DNA of 64,000 nt from Gambelia wislizenii (Eukaryota; Chordata; Lepidosauria; Squamata; Crotaphytidae): NCBI GenBank assembly GCA_030847615.1, contig JAUMIR010000014.1, positions 12,438,501 through 12,502,500 of the forward strand. Direction: 5' to 3'. The notes beneath the pieces were generated by a model. The model was not told where the DNA came from. It did no database searches and was given only the letters and a program-made list of their open reading frames with translations. The translations under genes were made by a program, and so were the position numbers. Position 1 is the stretch's first letter, and every line of letters starts with the position of its first letter. Below, piece after piece: positions 42,830 to 53,637 of the stretch.

Positions 42830-43645
42830 TCAATGTGAAGTTGAAGGCTTTCATCGACGGCATCCATAGATTTTCTTTTCTTTTTTTTCTGGGCTGTGAG
42901 GCCGTGTTCTGGAAGAGTTTCTTTCTGACGTTTCACCTGCATCTGTTGCTGGCATCCTCAGAGAATGGTTGGGTAGGTGTGTGCGTGGAGTTTATATGCT
43001 GTGAACCCCTGTTGGGGAGGATATGTAAATTTATGTAATTGAATGGTTAGTTTCTGGGTATAGAAATGCAAGGCCTGTTAGTGTCTGTTTGGCTAATGGT
43101 TGGTTGATGGGCCATCATCTGCTGGAAATCCCCCTGTCCCTGGGTGGAATTCTTTTGTAAGTGTTGAGTTTTGATTCTATTGTTCTTCAAAACTGGGAGC
43201 CAGATTTTGTTTACTTTTAAGGTTTCTTCTTTCCTGTTGAAATTGTCCAGGTGTTTGTGGATTTTAATAGTTTCTCTGTGCATTCTGACATGATAGTTGT
43301 TGGCCTGGTCCAGAATTTCTGTGTTTTCAAATAGCATTTTGTGCCCAGGTTGGTTTATCACATGTTCTGCTACTTCTGATTTTTCTGGCTGGCCCAGTCT
43401 GCAGTGTCTCTCATGTTCCTTGATTCATGTTTGCACACAGCATTTAGTGGTCCCTATGTAAACTTGTCTAGAAACTAACCATTCAGTTACACAAATTTAC
43501 ATATACTCCCCAAAAAGGGGTTACAGTGTATAAATTCCACATACACTCCTACCCAACCATTCTCTGAAAATGTCAGCCACTGATGCAAGTGAAACATCAG
43601 AAAGAAATTATTCCAAAACATGGCCTTACAACCTGGAAAAAAACC
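42830..43645 (-). mobile_element. Penelope-like element remnant with inverted flanks
   Basis: The minus-strand frame 43361-43047 contains INQPGHKMLFENTEIL, NNYHVRMHRETIKIHKH, NFNRKEETLKVNKIWLP and, upstream of it in a broken frame, ERHCRLGQPEKSEVAEHV. These belong to the C-terminal GIY-YIG region of Penelope-like retroelements. The GIY-YIG catalytic motif itself is not intact here and no RT is seen. The flanks 42860-43066 and 43470-43640 are inverted copies: GGGTAGGTGTGTGCGTGGAG on one side and CACATACACTCCTACCC on the other. Confidence 0.72.
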
Positions 43646-43734
43646 AAGGAAAATCTATAGTTCTGGTTCATTTTCGGCCCATATCCTGCCATGTTGATCA
43701 GCTTTGTCAGCAGTGGGCTCTCCTTTACTGGAGG

Positions 43735-43852
43735 TTTTCAGGCAGAGATGAGATGGCCCCTTGACAGGGCCCCTTTCACTATGCATCAGCAGAGGTTGGA
43801 CTACATGATCCCTGGAGATCTCTTCCAACTCTACAAGACTATGATTCTTTGA
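43735..43852 (+). mobile_element. CR1 LINE 3' terminal fragment
   Basis: AGAGGTTGGACTACATGATC and CTCTTCCAACTCTACAAGAC with a degraded ATTCT tail. Confidence 0.7.
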
Positions 43853-44484
43853 CTTTAGGTGGACGTTTGGTCCGAATCTGCTGGGCTCATCTTAATTTCT
43901 TGGATGGTGCTATGCTTCGACTCTCACTTTAGTTTCTGCTTGTGCTAAGCTGTGAGTTTCCTCCTCATTTGAGGATTGTTTGTGCTCCAGTGCAGTGGGG
44001 GCTGTGATTCTGATCCGGGTTTTAGCCTAAACTTTAAGCATGGTGAGGAAAGTGTGACCCAGCGACCACCCTCACAATTGATTTTCCCAAGAAGAAGATA
44101 CAACACAAAACAAAACAAAAACCTCCTCACAAAACTCAGAGGTGTGGGCAATGTGGGGTGGGTGTGTGGCCCTCAAACCTCTGACATACACCCACCCTTG
44201 CTCTCAAGGAGCTATCCTAGACGCTGAACCATTTGGGGATAAGGCCCTTGGCACCCCTGACAATACCTTTAAAGTTCAGATGAAAACCCAACAACCCTTG
44301 AATGTGGGGACCACCTGTTGCCTTTGTTCTACATTGCATGGCTAGCTACTGGCCCAGGCCAAAGAGGGTTCTGGTGATTTGCATGGGCCAAGTATAGGTT
44401 GAGGCCCTTTCAAGTCTCTGGACATGTTCTGAGTGGGAATAGAGACCATGGTTGGGGAAGGTTCTCCCTTTGGCAATTTAGGAG
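43853..44484. other. No recognised feature
   Basis: Unique intron sequence. Confidence 0.35.
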
Positions 44485-44702
44485 TGCATCCACACTACAC
44501 AAACAATCCAGTTTAGAACTGGATTATTTGCAATGGCTCCTTCCTATGGAACCCTGGGATTTGTAGTTTGGGGAGGCGCCAGCATTCTTTGGCAGAGAAG
44601 ACTAAAGACCATGTAAAACTACAAATCCCAGGGTTACATAGGAAGGAGCCAAGGCAAATAACCCAGTTTCAAACTGGATTATTTGTGGTGTGGGTTAGGC
44701 CT
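44485..44702. mobile_element. hAT-like palindromic MITE, complete copy
   Basis: Nearly perfect arms: AATCCAGTTTAGAACTGGAT TATTTG and its partner AATAACCCAGTTTCAAACTG GATTATTTG. Inner arms GGAACCCTGGGATTTGTAGT and ACTACAAATCCCAGGGTTAC. Best reference copy for the family. Confidence 0.85.
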
Positions 44703-44999
44703 GAGAGAAAAAAACAGTCTCCTGCCACTGTTGTGATCACAACCAGCCTGCCTGTTAATTACTTTGCAGCTAGCTCCTTCATAATATCTCTGGGGACCCA
44801 CAGCTTTTGAGCCCAAAACAAAGAACGCTGGAATGTGCCATGAGAATGTTTCTCATGGCTGAACATGGTTGCAAAGTGCTGGCTGTGGAACTGAAGGAAA
44901 GACAACCTAGGAAGGCCAGATCAAGGCCCTAGCCAAGGGGGCAACATAGGAAACGAGAGAGCCCAGGTCTTTTGCTGTGTCAGAGGTTCTGGTAGGGGT

Positions 45000-45420
45000 G
45001 GAATTCTTCACTCATTTTCTTCTTGAAGGAAGCCACGAAGCCTATTCGTAAGTTGAGATTTAATCAGTGCAAAATTTGTACGTGATTATTTTTGTGCAGG
45101 AAACAGTGTTTTCTGTGTGTAAAATAATATTTCTGTGCAGAAATAGGGTTTTCTGCACAGAAAGTGTGGTTTTCCAGGGAGAAAAGGCTGTTTTTTGTGC
45201 AAATCATCCATGTGCAAATTTTGTGCAAAGTAGCTGCGAAAATTTTCATCATTCCGTGATTCTTGTCAAGGTTTCTTGTAACTTGAAAAACATTCCTGAT
45301 CGTTTTAAAAATATTATTTCCATCCTTGGAAGACATTCTGGTGATATTGGAGAGTGCTGCTGCCCAATTTTTTTTCCAAGAGAAACCCCGTCTGTGAGAC
45401 ATAGGACAGAGATTTTTTAG
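45000..45420. repeat. Dispersed repeat family F, long copy
   Basis: 45090-45180 is an array of short units around TTTCTGTGCAGAAA and TTTCTGCACAGAAA with roughly 30-bp spacing. An open 117-codon frame (45067-45420) reads these as repeated FCxxxxVF text and is not a gene. Confidence 0.65.
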
Positions 45421-46239
45421 CTGCCTATATCCCTTCCCATTCCTATTGTAATGTGTATTTATTTGAGTTTGTTTCAGGGCTGGGAAGTAATGAGTTACCA
45501 GGAACCCAGTTACTAGGTAACTAATTACTTTACAGTTTATGGGGGCAGGGACTTGTCGTCCTCCTTTTGGGTGTGTTTAAATGCCTTTTTTGGTCTGTAA
45601 AAGGCCAAATTAAACACAGTGAATGATCATAGTAACAGTGCACACTTTACACCAATATTTTTTGAATTTTACATATGTGGATGTCTGCATTTTCTTACTA
45701 ATTTTTTTCATATTGCCACCAGCAAAAAAAGAGTTGTAAAGCAATGAACTAACAGAGTTGTCATGATATTCAGATCTCTCCTTCCTTGCAGTAGATGTGC
45801 AAACTTTATTTTTGTAGTGCGGAATTCTAACTGGGAAAGTATATTATAGAGTCAATTGTTTGGTTTATTTTGTCACTTTGCATCCTCTCTTGTGATTCTG
45901 GCTTGGACAGAAGCCCAGATATTTTTTCTTTCTTTAATCACACAGATAAGTCTGCTTATTCCAAATAACTTGTCTCTTGTGCATTGCCTGTGTGTACTTT
46001 GAAAGCCAGGGTTTGCTTCCTCTGAGCCATAAGCTTTCAAGGAACCTTCCACGTCCTCCAAAGAAGTGCCTGGTTTTGTTTCACTGGAATTTACATTCAC
46101 AGTCTCTTATTGAGATTGTAGAGGGTGTACATCAGGAGTGGACAACTGATAAGTTCAGGGGCCAGTATTATGCCCCATGTTGCTCCAGGGCTTGCATGGA
46201 CTGCCAGAAATGCAGAGGAACCCCCCCACACACACACAC
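45421..46239. other. No recognised feature
   Basis: Unique sequence. 45497-45530 holds overlapping GTTAC/GTAAC palindromes (AGTTACTAGGTAACTAATTA). Confidence 0.35.
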
Positions 46240-46450
46240 CCTAGGAATGGTTGGAAATTTCTATCTGTTCTTGACAGGGATGTTTGGTGAGGACATAGGA
46301 GAGAGCCTTCTTGGTGACTGCTCCCAGGCTGTGGAACTCCCTTCCACGGGAGGTCTGTGTGCCCACCCCCGCTCTCTTTCTTCTGGCAGGTGAAGACCTT
46401 TTTATTCAGTCTGGCCTTTGAGATTCAAATGAGGTAGCAGTAGTGCACCA
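46240..46450 (+). mobile_element. L2-like LINE ORF2 fragment
   Basis: CTTCTTGGTGACTGCTCCCA GGCTGTGGAACTCCCTTCC encodes the RAFLVTAPRLWNSLP-like C-terminus; followed by AGGTGAAGACCTTTTTATTC. Confidence 0.65.
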
Positions 46451-46554
46451 CCTTGGATAGGGAAAAATGAGGACACTCCAGGCTCATATTTATCTATGGC
46501 AGTGCATGCACACAGCCACATGCTGTCACAACCATGTGCACACACTGCCATTGA

Positions 46555-47200
46555 CATGAGTCAACAGTGTGATGCGGCAGCTAAAAAGGCTAATTCGATT
46601 TTGGGCTGCATCAATAGAAGTATAGTGTCTAGATTAAGGGAAGTGATAATGCCGCTCTATTCTGCCTTGGTCAGACCTCACCTAGAATACTGTGTCCAGT
46701 TCTGGGCACCACAGTTCAAAAAGGATATTGACAAATTGGAGCGTGTCCAGAGGATGGTGACTAAAATGGTGAAAGGTCTGGAAACTATGCTTTATGAAAA
46801 GAGACTTAGGGAGCTGGGTATGCTTAACCTGGAAAAAAGACGGTTAAGAGGCAATCTGATAGCCCTGTTTAAGTATTTGAAGGGGTGTCACGTTGAGGAT
46901 GGAGCGGGCTTGTTTTCTTCTGCTCCAGAGACTGGAACACGGAGCAATGGATGCAAGCTCCAGGAACAGAGATTCCACCTCAACATTAGGAGGAACTTTT
47001 TGACAGTAAGAGCTGTTCGACAGTGGAGCATATTCCCACGGAGGGTGGTGGGGTCTCCTTCCTTGGAGGTCTTTAAACAGAAGCTGGATGGCCATCTGTC
47101 GGGGATGCTTTGATCTTGATTTCCTGCATGGCAGGGGGTTTGACTGGATGGCCCTCATGGTCTCTTCCAACTCTACAATTCTATGATTCTATGAATCATA
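46555..47200 (+). mobile_element. CR1 LINE, longest open copy
   Basis: From [20 protein letters not shown] through [33 protein letters not shown] and SLEVFKQKLDGHLSGML the frame stays open to the natural stop at 47113. The 3' UTR and two ATTCTATG units follow. It is 5'-truncated (no RT), so it cannot move by itself. Confidence 0.95.
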
Positions 47201-47319
47201 TGGAGTGTGGCAAGCCACAGATGCTCCAATCTGTGGATGGCTGGCTTGCAGAGAGGGCGGGCCCACTATCATGTGTTAAATGTATGTAACTGTATTTAGC
47301 CATGAGGTTCCCCCCCCCA

Positions 47320-47480
47320 ATAATACTATTATTTAATTAGTTTTTAACCTGTTGTAAAATAAGCTTTTTAAAAACTTAAATCTTGTTTTAAATTATTATG
47401 AGCTACCCTCAGATCCCACCCCTGGAGAAAAAAAAAGCAGGGTATATACATTCACAGCAAATCAATCAATCAATCAAATG
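47320..47480 (+). mobile_element. L2-like LINE 3' end with (ATCA)n
   Basis: TTTTTAACCTGTTGTAAAAT, GAGCTACCCTCAGATCCCAC and GGGTATATACATTCA ending in AATCAATCAATCAA. Possibly the tail of the L2 begun at 46240, separated by the CR1. Confidence 0.6.
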
Positions 47481-48164
47481 TGCATTTAAAAAAGTGGAGC
47501 AACAGGGAATCAACCAATTTCAAAGAGGAATTGCTGATGGTAGGGGGGCTTTCTCTACCTTGAAAAAGGGCAATCCAGGGACTCTGTAAAAGTTGAGGTC
47601 CACCAAAGCAACTTGGGCCCCAAATCTGCAATTCCCACACCCTCGTGCAGGCAGTCTGTGGTGATGGGATGGCATTGGCTTACTTGGTTGGGTGCAATGC
47701 TTGACCTGCTCCACTGATGGCACATGCAAGCCATAGCATAATGCAGTGTTTCCCTACCTTGGTGTGGTTTTGTTAGGCAGAAGTGGTTTTCCTCTCTTTA
47801 AATCAGCACAGGCACTGAGGATGTGTGTGTGTGTGTGTGTAGGGGGAGGCATTTCCCCTCCCCACACCTTCGGTTTCCTGATGCTTCTGGCTGCCCAGCC
47901 TTTCTGTTGCTCAATCCCCTTCTTAGCTTAAGCTCTGGGCTACCCAGTTCTGGAGCACAGCTGTTCATGCTTCAGTGGTATCATCTGCCTGTATTTATGG
48001 GGAGGGGAGGAATCCACGGAGGATCCCCCATCCCCACTCAACTGCTGCCTGTCTTCCTCCTGCCATTTTGTTTACCAGCAGAAGGGAAGATGGTGTGGAT
48101 AATGGGCACCCATCCACCTCTCCTAGGTTTGTGTCATTGTCCTGCACTTTCAACTCATTTCTGA
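47481..48164. other. Unique; contains (TG)n
   Basis: (TG)n at 47822-47841. No gene recognised. Confidence 0.4.
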
Positions 48165-48355
48165 GTCATTGTGACCCCAAGGCAAACCTCTCACAGGGTT
48201 TTCCTGGCAGGATCTGTTCAGAGGGGGTTTGCCCTTGCCTTCCTCAGAGGCTGATACAGTGGGACTTGTCCAGTATGTTTCTATGGCTGAGTGGGGATTT
48301 GAACCCTAGTCAAATGGAGTCCTACACTGAAACCCTCACATCGGGCTCTTTGTGA
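48165..48355 (-). mobile_element. tRNA-derived SINE, first of a tandem pair
   Basis: TTGTGACCCCAAGGCAAACC, CAGGATCTGTTCAGAGGGGG and GGGGATTTGAACCCTAGTC (complement of B box). Confidence 0.78.
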
Positions 48356-48356
48356 G

Positions 48357-48528
48357 TCTATCCTATGGTTTGTTCAGGGGAGGTTTGCCATTGCCTTTCT
48401 CTGAGGCTGAGAGGGTGTGATTTGCTTGAGGTCACCTAGCGGGTTCCCATGGCTGACCGGGGAATTAGACCCTGGTTTCCCAGAGTCCTAGGCCAACACT
48501 GAAACCAATACACCCCACTGGCTGCTAG
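48357..48528 (-). mobile_element. tRNA-derived SINE, second of a tandem pair
   Basis: GTTTGTTCAGGGGAGGTTTG, GAGAGGGTGTGATTTGCTTG and CCAGAGTCCTAGGCCAACAC TGAAACC. It directly follows the first SINE in the same orientation and lacks its tail. Confidence 0.75.
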
Positions 48529-49124
48529 GTAGATGGCTGTTTCTCAGATGGCCAGCCCCCTAGCATCCCCACGTATCTGATGGAAGTGATGAACTTGCTC
48601 AGGGACGTTTATGGAAAAGGAGTCCCAGTTTTGCAACAGCTGAGCAGAGCTTGGAAGTAACACATGAAAAAAATATGTTTACACAAGAACTGGTGGTTAA
48701 TGATTGCCCCACAGGCCACATTTGGGTCACCTGTCCATTTGCCCATCTTTCTGCTTTAAAAAACTTGAAATTCCTAGGATGTGCTTGGGAGTTGTTTGGG
48801 GAATAACAACAGAGAGGATGTTAAAATAATGGTTTTAACCTCTCCTTTGAGCTTTCTTGAGACTCATGTTGAGAGACAGGAAGGATATAAAATAGATAAA
48901 TGAAATAATTCTGATAGGGGGAATGGAGGGGGGAGATTGTGGCCCTCTGGGGTCCTGCAAGGTGCCAGCCCCCCCTCCAGTCCTTGGTAGTTGTATACCT
49001 CCAGGCTTATGAGCAGTTTGTTTGTTAATGAGAGTGTAATAAGCTATATAGATCACCTCCTTCCATACAATCTGCCCTGTACACTCAAGTCCTCTGGGGG
49101 AGATTTGTTTCAACCACCCAGGAT
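48529..49124. other. No recognised feature
   Basis: Unique intron sequence. Confidence 0.35.
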
Positions 49125-49470
49125 TAGACTGGCAACTGTCACCCAGAGGACCTTTTTGTAGACCACCCCCAGACTATGGAATGGCCTGCTGGAAGAGATT
49201 CAACAGCTAAATATGCTGTTGGAATTTAAAACAGTACTAAAGACCTATCTCTTTTGGCAGGCCTACCCAGTTGATTTTAATCTATGAATTTTGAATGTGT
49301 ATGGATAATTTTAATGTAATGTTTGTTTTAATCCTATGTGTTTTTACCTGTTTGTTTTGATGATTTTATGTTACGTATTGTACTGTACTCATAATTCATG
49401 TTTACCCCACCTTGAGCCTTGGGGAGAGGCAGGTAAGAAATTGATGATGATGATGATGATGATGATAATA
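49125..49470 (+). mobile_element. L2-like LINE 3' end
   Basis: GACCTATCTCTTTTGGCAGG CCTACCC (LKTYLFWQAYP-like), then TTTTAATCTATGAATTTTG, CCCACCTTGAGCCTTGGGGA and a (GAT)n tail at 49443-49467. Confidence 0.72.
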
Positions 49471-49599
49471 GCAGCCTGGGAACCATTTTGTCTTGTAAAG
49501 GAAGGAGATTCTGTCAGTTTGTGGGCCAGGCTTGTGCTGTTGAGAACAGAAGGCCTTTCGGTGGTGGGCTGAAGTGCTCCATTCCACGACAGAAAAGAG

Positions 49600-50190
49600 C
49601 AGCCCTTCTGATCTGGCAGGGAAAAGCTGAAACCGCCCGTTTCTTTTCTTTTCTTGTTCCTCCGCCCCTTTCTCTGAACTCCGTGATCCTTCTCATATAT
49701 TGTACAGACTTATCTGCTCATTAACAATTATCGTCTCCCTGAAAGGGATAATGACCATACGTACAGTGCGGAAACCTCATTAGAGCGGAGCTAATGAAGT
49801 ACTTACAAACCCCGCCACTGCAGGGGGAAGGGCGACAAAAGCATCTTTTGGAAACTAGCCCGTGGCTGTGAATGTGGCATGATCTAAAAGGCTAAAGCGG
49901 GAGAGGAAAAACCTAACAGGCCCAAGCAACGGGGAATGGCAGGCAGATCTGGTGCACTGTTCTGTAATGGTGGGATGTGTACGTCCTGTGGAAGAATGAA
50001 GCTGAGCGCCTTTCTGTGCTGGACTGTGGGTACGAGTTAATGGTCACGATTTCGGAGAGCACATTGTCAGTCACAAGGCAGATGATAATGCTGTGCTAAA
50101 ACCCAACCAGCAATATCAGCCAAAACTAATTCCCCGAGGGGCACAAATTATGTGTGCAGACCTGTGAAGTTGTTTTTTTGAAGAATTAGA
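49600..50190. promoter_or_regulatory. Candidate intronic enhancer (repeat-free block)
   Basis: About 600 bp without any transposon signature, between an L2 and a Tigger-like copy. Motifs: TTATCT (GATA type, 49710), CTCATTAACAATTATC (49717-49732), GGGATAATGACC, and TCATTAG/CTAATGA arms around a 7-base spacer (49777-49797), then ACTAATTCCCCGAGGGGCAC near 50125 with a CCCCGAGGGG palindrome. The density of TAAT cores and absence of decay suggest deep conservation. Sequence conservation itself was not tested. Confidence 0.5.
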
Positions 50191-50325
50191 CCATAAAGAT
50201 TTAGAAGACAAGTATAGGCGTACCTCAGTTAACAAAGTTGGTGTGTTCCTAGGCATTATTTCTTTAACAGACCGTCTGGTAACAGAGGCAGAAATAACAT
50301 GGAAAGAAGAGGGATAGGTTCATGT

Positions 50326-50329
<4 letters not shown>

Positions 50330-50397
<68 letters not shown>
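50330..50397 (+). repeat. (AC)n(AG)n microsatellite
   Basis: Pure AC units switch to pure AG units near 50357. Confidence 0.95.
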
Positions 50398-50449
50398 AGT
50401 TCAAAATGTTTCAGCAAAGTTTGTATTTAAAACTAACAAGACAGGTTCC

Positions 50450-50738
50450 CCATGGGGATACATTCCCAGACTTACTGCAGATATGTTAAACTGTGTATGA
50501 TAGTGAACCAACATATTAGACCACAGAATTGTGCCAGAGGACGTAGAAAATGTCTAGAGAGCAAGCCTAGAGAGGACACCCAGTGCCTAGAGAGGACCTC
50601 CTGATGCTTAGAAAGATCACCTTCAGTACAACTCTGTGGTCCTTCAAATGCCTAGAGGGATCTTTTCCCTGCGATCGCAGGGAAGTGAAACTGCAGCTAC
50701 TGATCATGTGTAAGTGGGGGCTGACCTGTATGCACATG
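50450..50738. mobile_element. Tigger-like MITE, family B
   Basis: GGGATACATTCCCAGACTTA, TGCCTAGAGAGGACCTCCTG, and GAAACTGCAGCTACTGATCA. An additional element with ACCTCAGTTAACAAAGTTGG lies just left (50217-50310). Confidence 0.7.
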
Positions 50739-51280
50739 TGAAATGAAACCACCAGCTCAGCTAAGCCTTGCATAAGTAAACAGAAAAATTTGAACCTTCT
50801 AGAGACCACTTCAGGGCTTCTTCAAAAATGCGTCTAGGGATGACTTGTTCTTTCACCAGCTTCCACTTAATGATTTCCATTTTTCTGACCAAGATTATAG
50901 GTCTATTGTTGTTGGTTTTTTTTAACACACTAGCGGTAGCTGATGAGGCAGGCGTATCTGCTTTCTACTTTTCTATCTGATTTCCTGCTCATGCATACTC
51001 ATTATGGGATTCTGGAGACAGCTGCTGATTACCTTTCCTGTTCATGAGTCAACAGTGTGATGCATCAGCCAAAAAAGCCAATGCAATTCTAGGCTGCATC
51101 AATAGGAGTCTAGATCAAGGGGAGTAACAGTACCACTCTATACTGCTTTGGCCAGACCTCACCTAGAATATTGTGTCCAGTTCCGGGCACCACAATTCAA
51201 GAAAGATATTGACAAGCTGGAATGTGTACAGAGGAGGGTGACCAAAATGGTAAAATGTCTGGAATCAATGCACTATGACA

Positions 51281-51375
51281 GTGAGTCCAAAACTTTGTTC
51301 CTCCATATATTTTGGACTTCATCTCCCAGAATTCCTGACTGTGGGTCAAAGTGTCTAGGGCTTCTTGAAAACAGG
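51281..51375. mobile_element. Insertion in CR1, family C half
   Basis: TTGGACTTCATCTCCCAGAA TTCC within a 95-bp insert. The CR1 segment GGAATCAATGCACTATGA (51262) is repeated as GGAATCACTGCCCTATAAGG (51376), so a target duplication of about 17 bp is likely. Confidence 0.55.
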
Positions 51376-51558
51376 GAATCACTGCCCTATAAGGAATGGC
51401 TTAGGAAGCTGGGTGTGTTTAGCCTGGAGAAGAGAAGGTTAAGAGATGACATGATAGCCATGTTTAAGTATTTGAAGGGATGTCATACTGAGGAGGATGG
51501 AGCAAGCTTGTTTTCTGCTGCTCCAGAGACTAGGACACGGAGCAGTGGATTCAAACTA

Positions 51559-51773
51559 TAGTCGTCCCTTCATATTTGCTGGGGTTTGGTTCCAGGACCC
51601 CCTGTGGATACCAAAATCCATGAATACTCAACTCCCATTATATGCAATGGCATAGCAAAAAGGTGTCTCTTATATAAGATGGCAAAATCAAGGTTTGCTT
51701 TTTGGATTATTATTTTTTAAAGAATATTTTCAAGTCATGAATTCTTAAACCCATGGATACGGAGGGACAACTG
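51559..51773. mobile_element. Tigger-like MITE, family A, in CR1
   Basis: Ends TAGTCGTCCCTTCATATTTG and TGGATACGGAGGGACAACTG, with TA at 51557-51558 and 51774-51775. Removing it joins the CR1 text TTCAAACTA and GAGGAAAAGAGATTCC. Confidence 0.92.
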
Positions 51774-52000
51774 TAGAGGAAAAGAGATTCCACCTAAACA
51801 TTAGGAAGAACCTCCTGATGGTAAGAGTTGTTCAACTGTGTATGCTGCCGTGGAGGTGGATTCTCCTTCTTTGGAGGCTTTTAAACAGAAGCTGGATAGC
51901 CATCTGTTGGGAGTGCTTTTATTGTGTCTTTCTGCAGGGCAGGGAGTTGGACTGGATGGCCTTGTGGTCTCTTCCTGCTCTATGATATTATGATTCTAGG

Positions 52001-52396
52001 TGGCCACCCCAAAGCTACAGTAGGATTGGCTAGACAAGCTCCCATTCTGTCCTTGCTCAAGCTTTATTGCATTTTTTCTTTTTTGATACTGACATGCTGC
52101 TGGAACTTAATACTGAAAGTCCGTATTTCACTAGGGCTCTTTCACCATCCTCCGAATGCTCCACCCAGGTGTGGAACATGACCCTGGAGTACTTCTCTGA
52201 ACTGAATCAAGTTTTTGGGCTGGAAAAGGTATTGTGAGCCACTCAGAGAACTTACAATATAGGATGGGATATAAATTTAATTAAACAATAAAAGCAAGTT
52301 GAAAAAACAACCAATCAGTGATAATGGTGGTCAGTGTCAAACCAAATCTGGCACATTAATTTTCTCTGTGGGTGGTTCTGCTCAGTTCCTTGTGGG
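52001..52396. other. No recognised feature
   Basis: Unique sequence except a short L2-like tail near 52230-52290. Confidence 0.35.
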
Positions 52397-52612
52397 ATGT
52401 GTGTGTGTCTTCATGTCACCTGTTGACTTATGGTGACCTCATGGATTTCATAGGGTTTTCTTAGGCAAAGTAGTTTTGCCTGTTCCTTCCTCTGAAATAT
52501 AGCCTGCAGTACCTGGGATTCATTGGCAGTCTCCCATTCAAGTACTAACCAGGGATGGTCCTGCTTTGCTTCCAAGATCAGATGGGATCTGGTGCCTTTG
52601 GGGTATTTAGCT
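52397..52612 (-). mobile_element. 5S-rRNA-derived SINE (SINE3 class)
   Basis: The reverse complement of 52493-52595 follows 5S rRNA: ATCTGATCTTGGAAGC AAAGCAGG, GGTTAGTACTTGAATGGGAG and CCCAGGTACTGCAGGCT. The left part (52397-52490) is the LINE-derived tail with GTTGACTTATGGTGACCTCA and TTCATAGGGTTTTCTTAGG. Not a functional 5S gene: it carries many substitutions and the tail. Confidence 0.85.
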
Positions 52613-52619
52613 GTGTATA

Positions 52620-53083
52620 AATTTCCTGGTGCACTTTGGGTTGAAATCCACCCTTCTCCTTCTTTCTCTCTCTCTCCCGCCCTCTCTGCAACTGTGTGTG
52701 TTTGCTGAAAGAATTGACAACTTCATGCAGTTCTTCTCCTATGTTTTGCCCCTGGGGATCAGAAGAATGTTTTCCTTGCCCTTGCAGAAGAGGGACTGTG
52801 ATGCAATACCCGTAATTAGCAAAATGAAACAGATTTCTGAAGGTGCACATCACCAGGGTAGAAAGTAGGAACATTGTTGATTGAGTGTCTGGGAAGCAGT
52901 ACATTTTTTCACAGAGGAAAGAAGGGTTGGGAGAATTTCTGTGCAATTGTTTCATTCCACGCAAAGATTTCAGAACTCTTGTGTGAGTTGCTGATTTGTT
53001 TTTTTTTAGAGGAGTTTTTATGGCAACTTGATTCAAGCACCCCTAGGTGGGATATCTTGGGCTGAATCTCAGCCCAGTTATAT
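52620..53083. other. Unique block, possible regulatory element
   Basis: GAAAGAATTGACAACTTCAT GCAG, TGTGATGCAATACCCGTAAT TAGCAAAATGAAACAG and GTGCAATTGTTTCATTCC lie in a repeat-free stretch. Could be conserved; not tested. Confidence 0.3.
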
Positions 53084-53355
53084 CTATTGTTGTTGTTGCG
53101 TGCTTTCATGTTGTTTCCAATATATGGCAACCCTGAGATGAAAGTATCATATCTTGGCAAGATTTGTTCAGAGGGGGTTTGTCCTTGCCTTCCTCTGAAA
53201 CTGAGAAAGTGTGACTTGACCTTACCATTGAGTTTCCATGGCCAAGCATGGATTTGGTATCCATGGATTTAAGTATTCATGGCTTGAAAATATTATTTAA
53301 AAAATAATAATCCAACACTCCTAGTCCAACACTCAAACCACTATACCACACTGGC
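53084..53355 (-). mobile_element. tRNA-derived SINE with insertion
   Basis: TTGTTGTTGTTGCGTGCTTT, TTGGCAAGATTTGTTCAGAG and, after the insertion, CTAGTCCAACACTCAAACCA CTATACCACACTGGC. The interrupted point lies at the B-box region. Confidence 0.8.
53252..53312. mobile_element. Tigger-like family A, internally deleted copy in SINE
   Basis: TTTGGTATCCATGGATTTAA GTATTCATGGCTTGAAAATA matches one arm of the family A copy at 54313-54540. Ends are not clear. Confidence 0.65.
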
Positions 53356-53637
53356 ACCATGCTTGACATGCATTCTGGAATTCAATGGTACACTTGATCT
53401 TAATACAGGTTGAGTAGCCCTCACCCATAACTCTGAAATCTGAAGTACTCCAAAATCCAACACTTTTTGAGCTACAACAGAAGTAGTGTAGTATGTACCT
53501 GTACAGTATTTGTGAAGCTGGAGAGAGATGCAAGGATCTGTGAAATTGTGGGAATTCACATCCCTTGCCATTTCACAATCCTCCCAGTCTCTCTCCAGCC
53601 TCATTATGTATTATTATGTTTATGCAAATACAGGTAC

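Larger units (their letters stand above)
51041..52000 (+). mobile_element. CR1 LINE carrying two insertions
   Basis: ORF2 text [56 protein letters not shown] resumes after the second insertion as FHLNIRKNLL-like text. Ends TATGATATTATGATTCT. Confidence 0.9.

Noticed and set aside
45067..45420. 117-codon Cys/Phe-rich frame as a small secreted protein
   Set aside because: Its repeats mirror the TGTGCAGAAA DNA units of repeat family F; no signal peptide or start context.
46496..47113. 205-codon plus-strand frame as a possible gene
   Set aside because: It is the C-terminus of CR1 ORF2, with the CR1 3' UTR and tail following.
50330..50397. CRISPR-like or other ordered repeat array
   Set aside because: Pure AC and AG dinucleotide repeats without spacers.
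52493..52595. 5S rRNA gene on the minus strand
   Set aside because: Too many substitutions, and it is fused to a LINE-derived tail; a SINE explains it. Same for 59365-59470.
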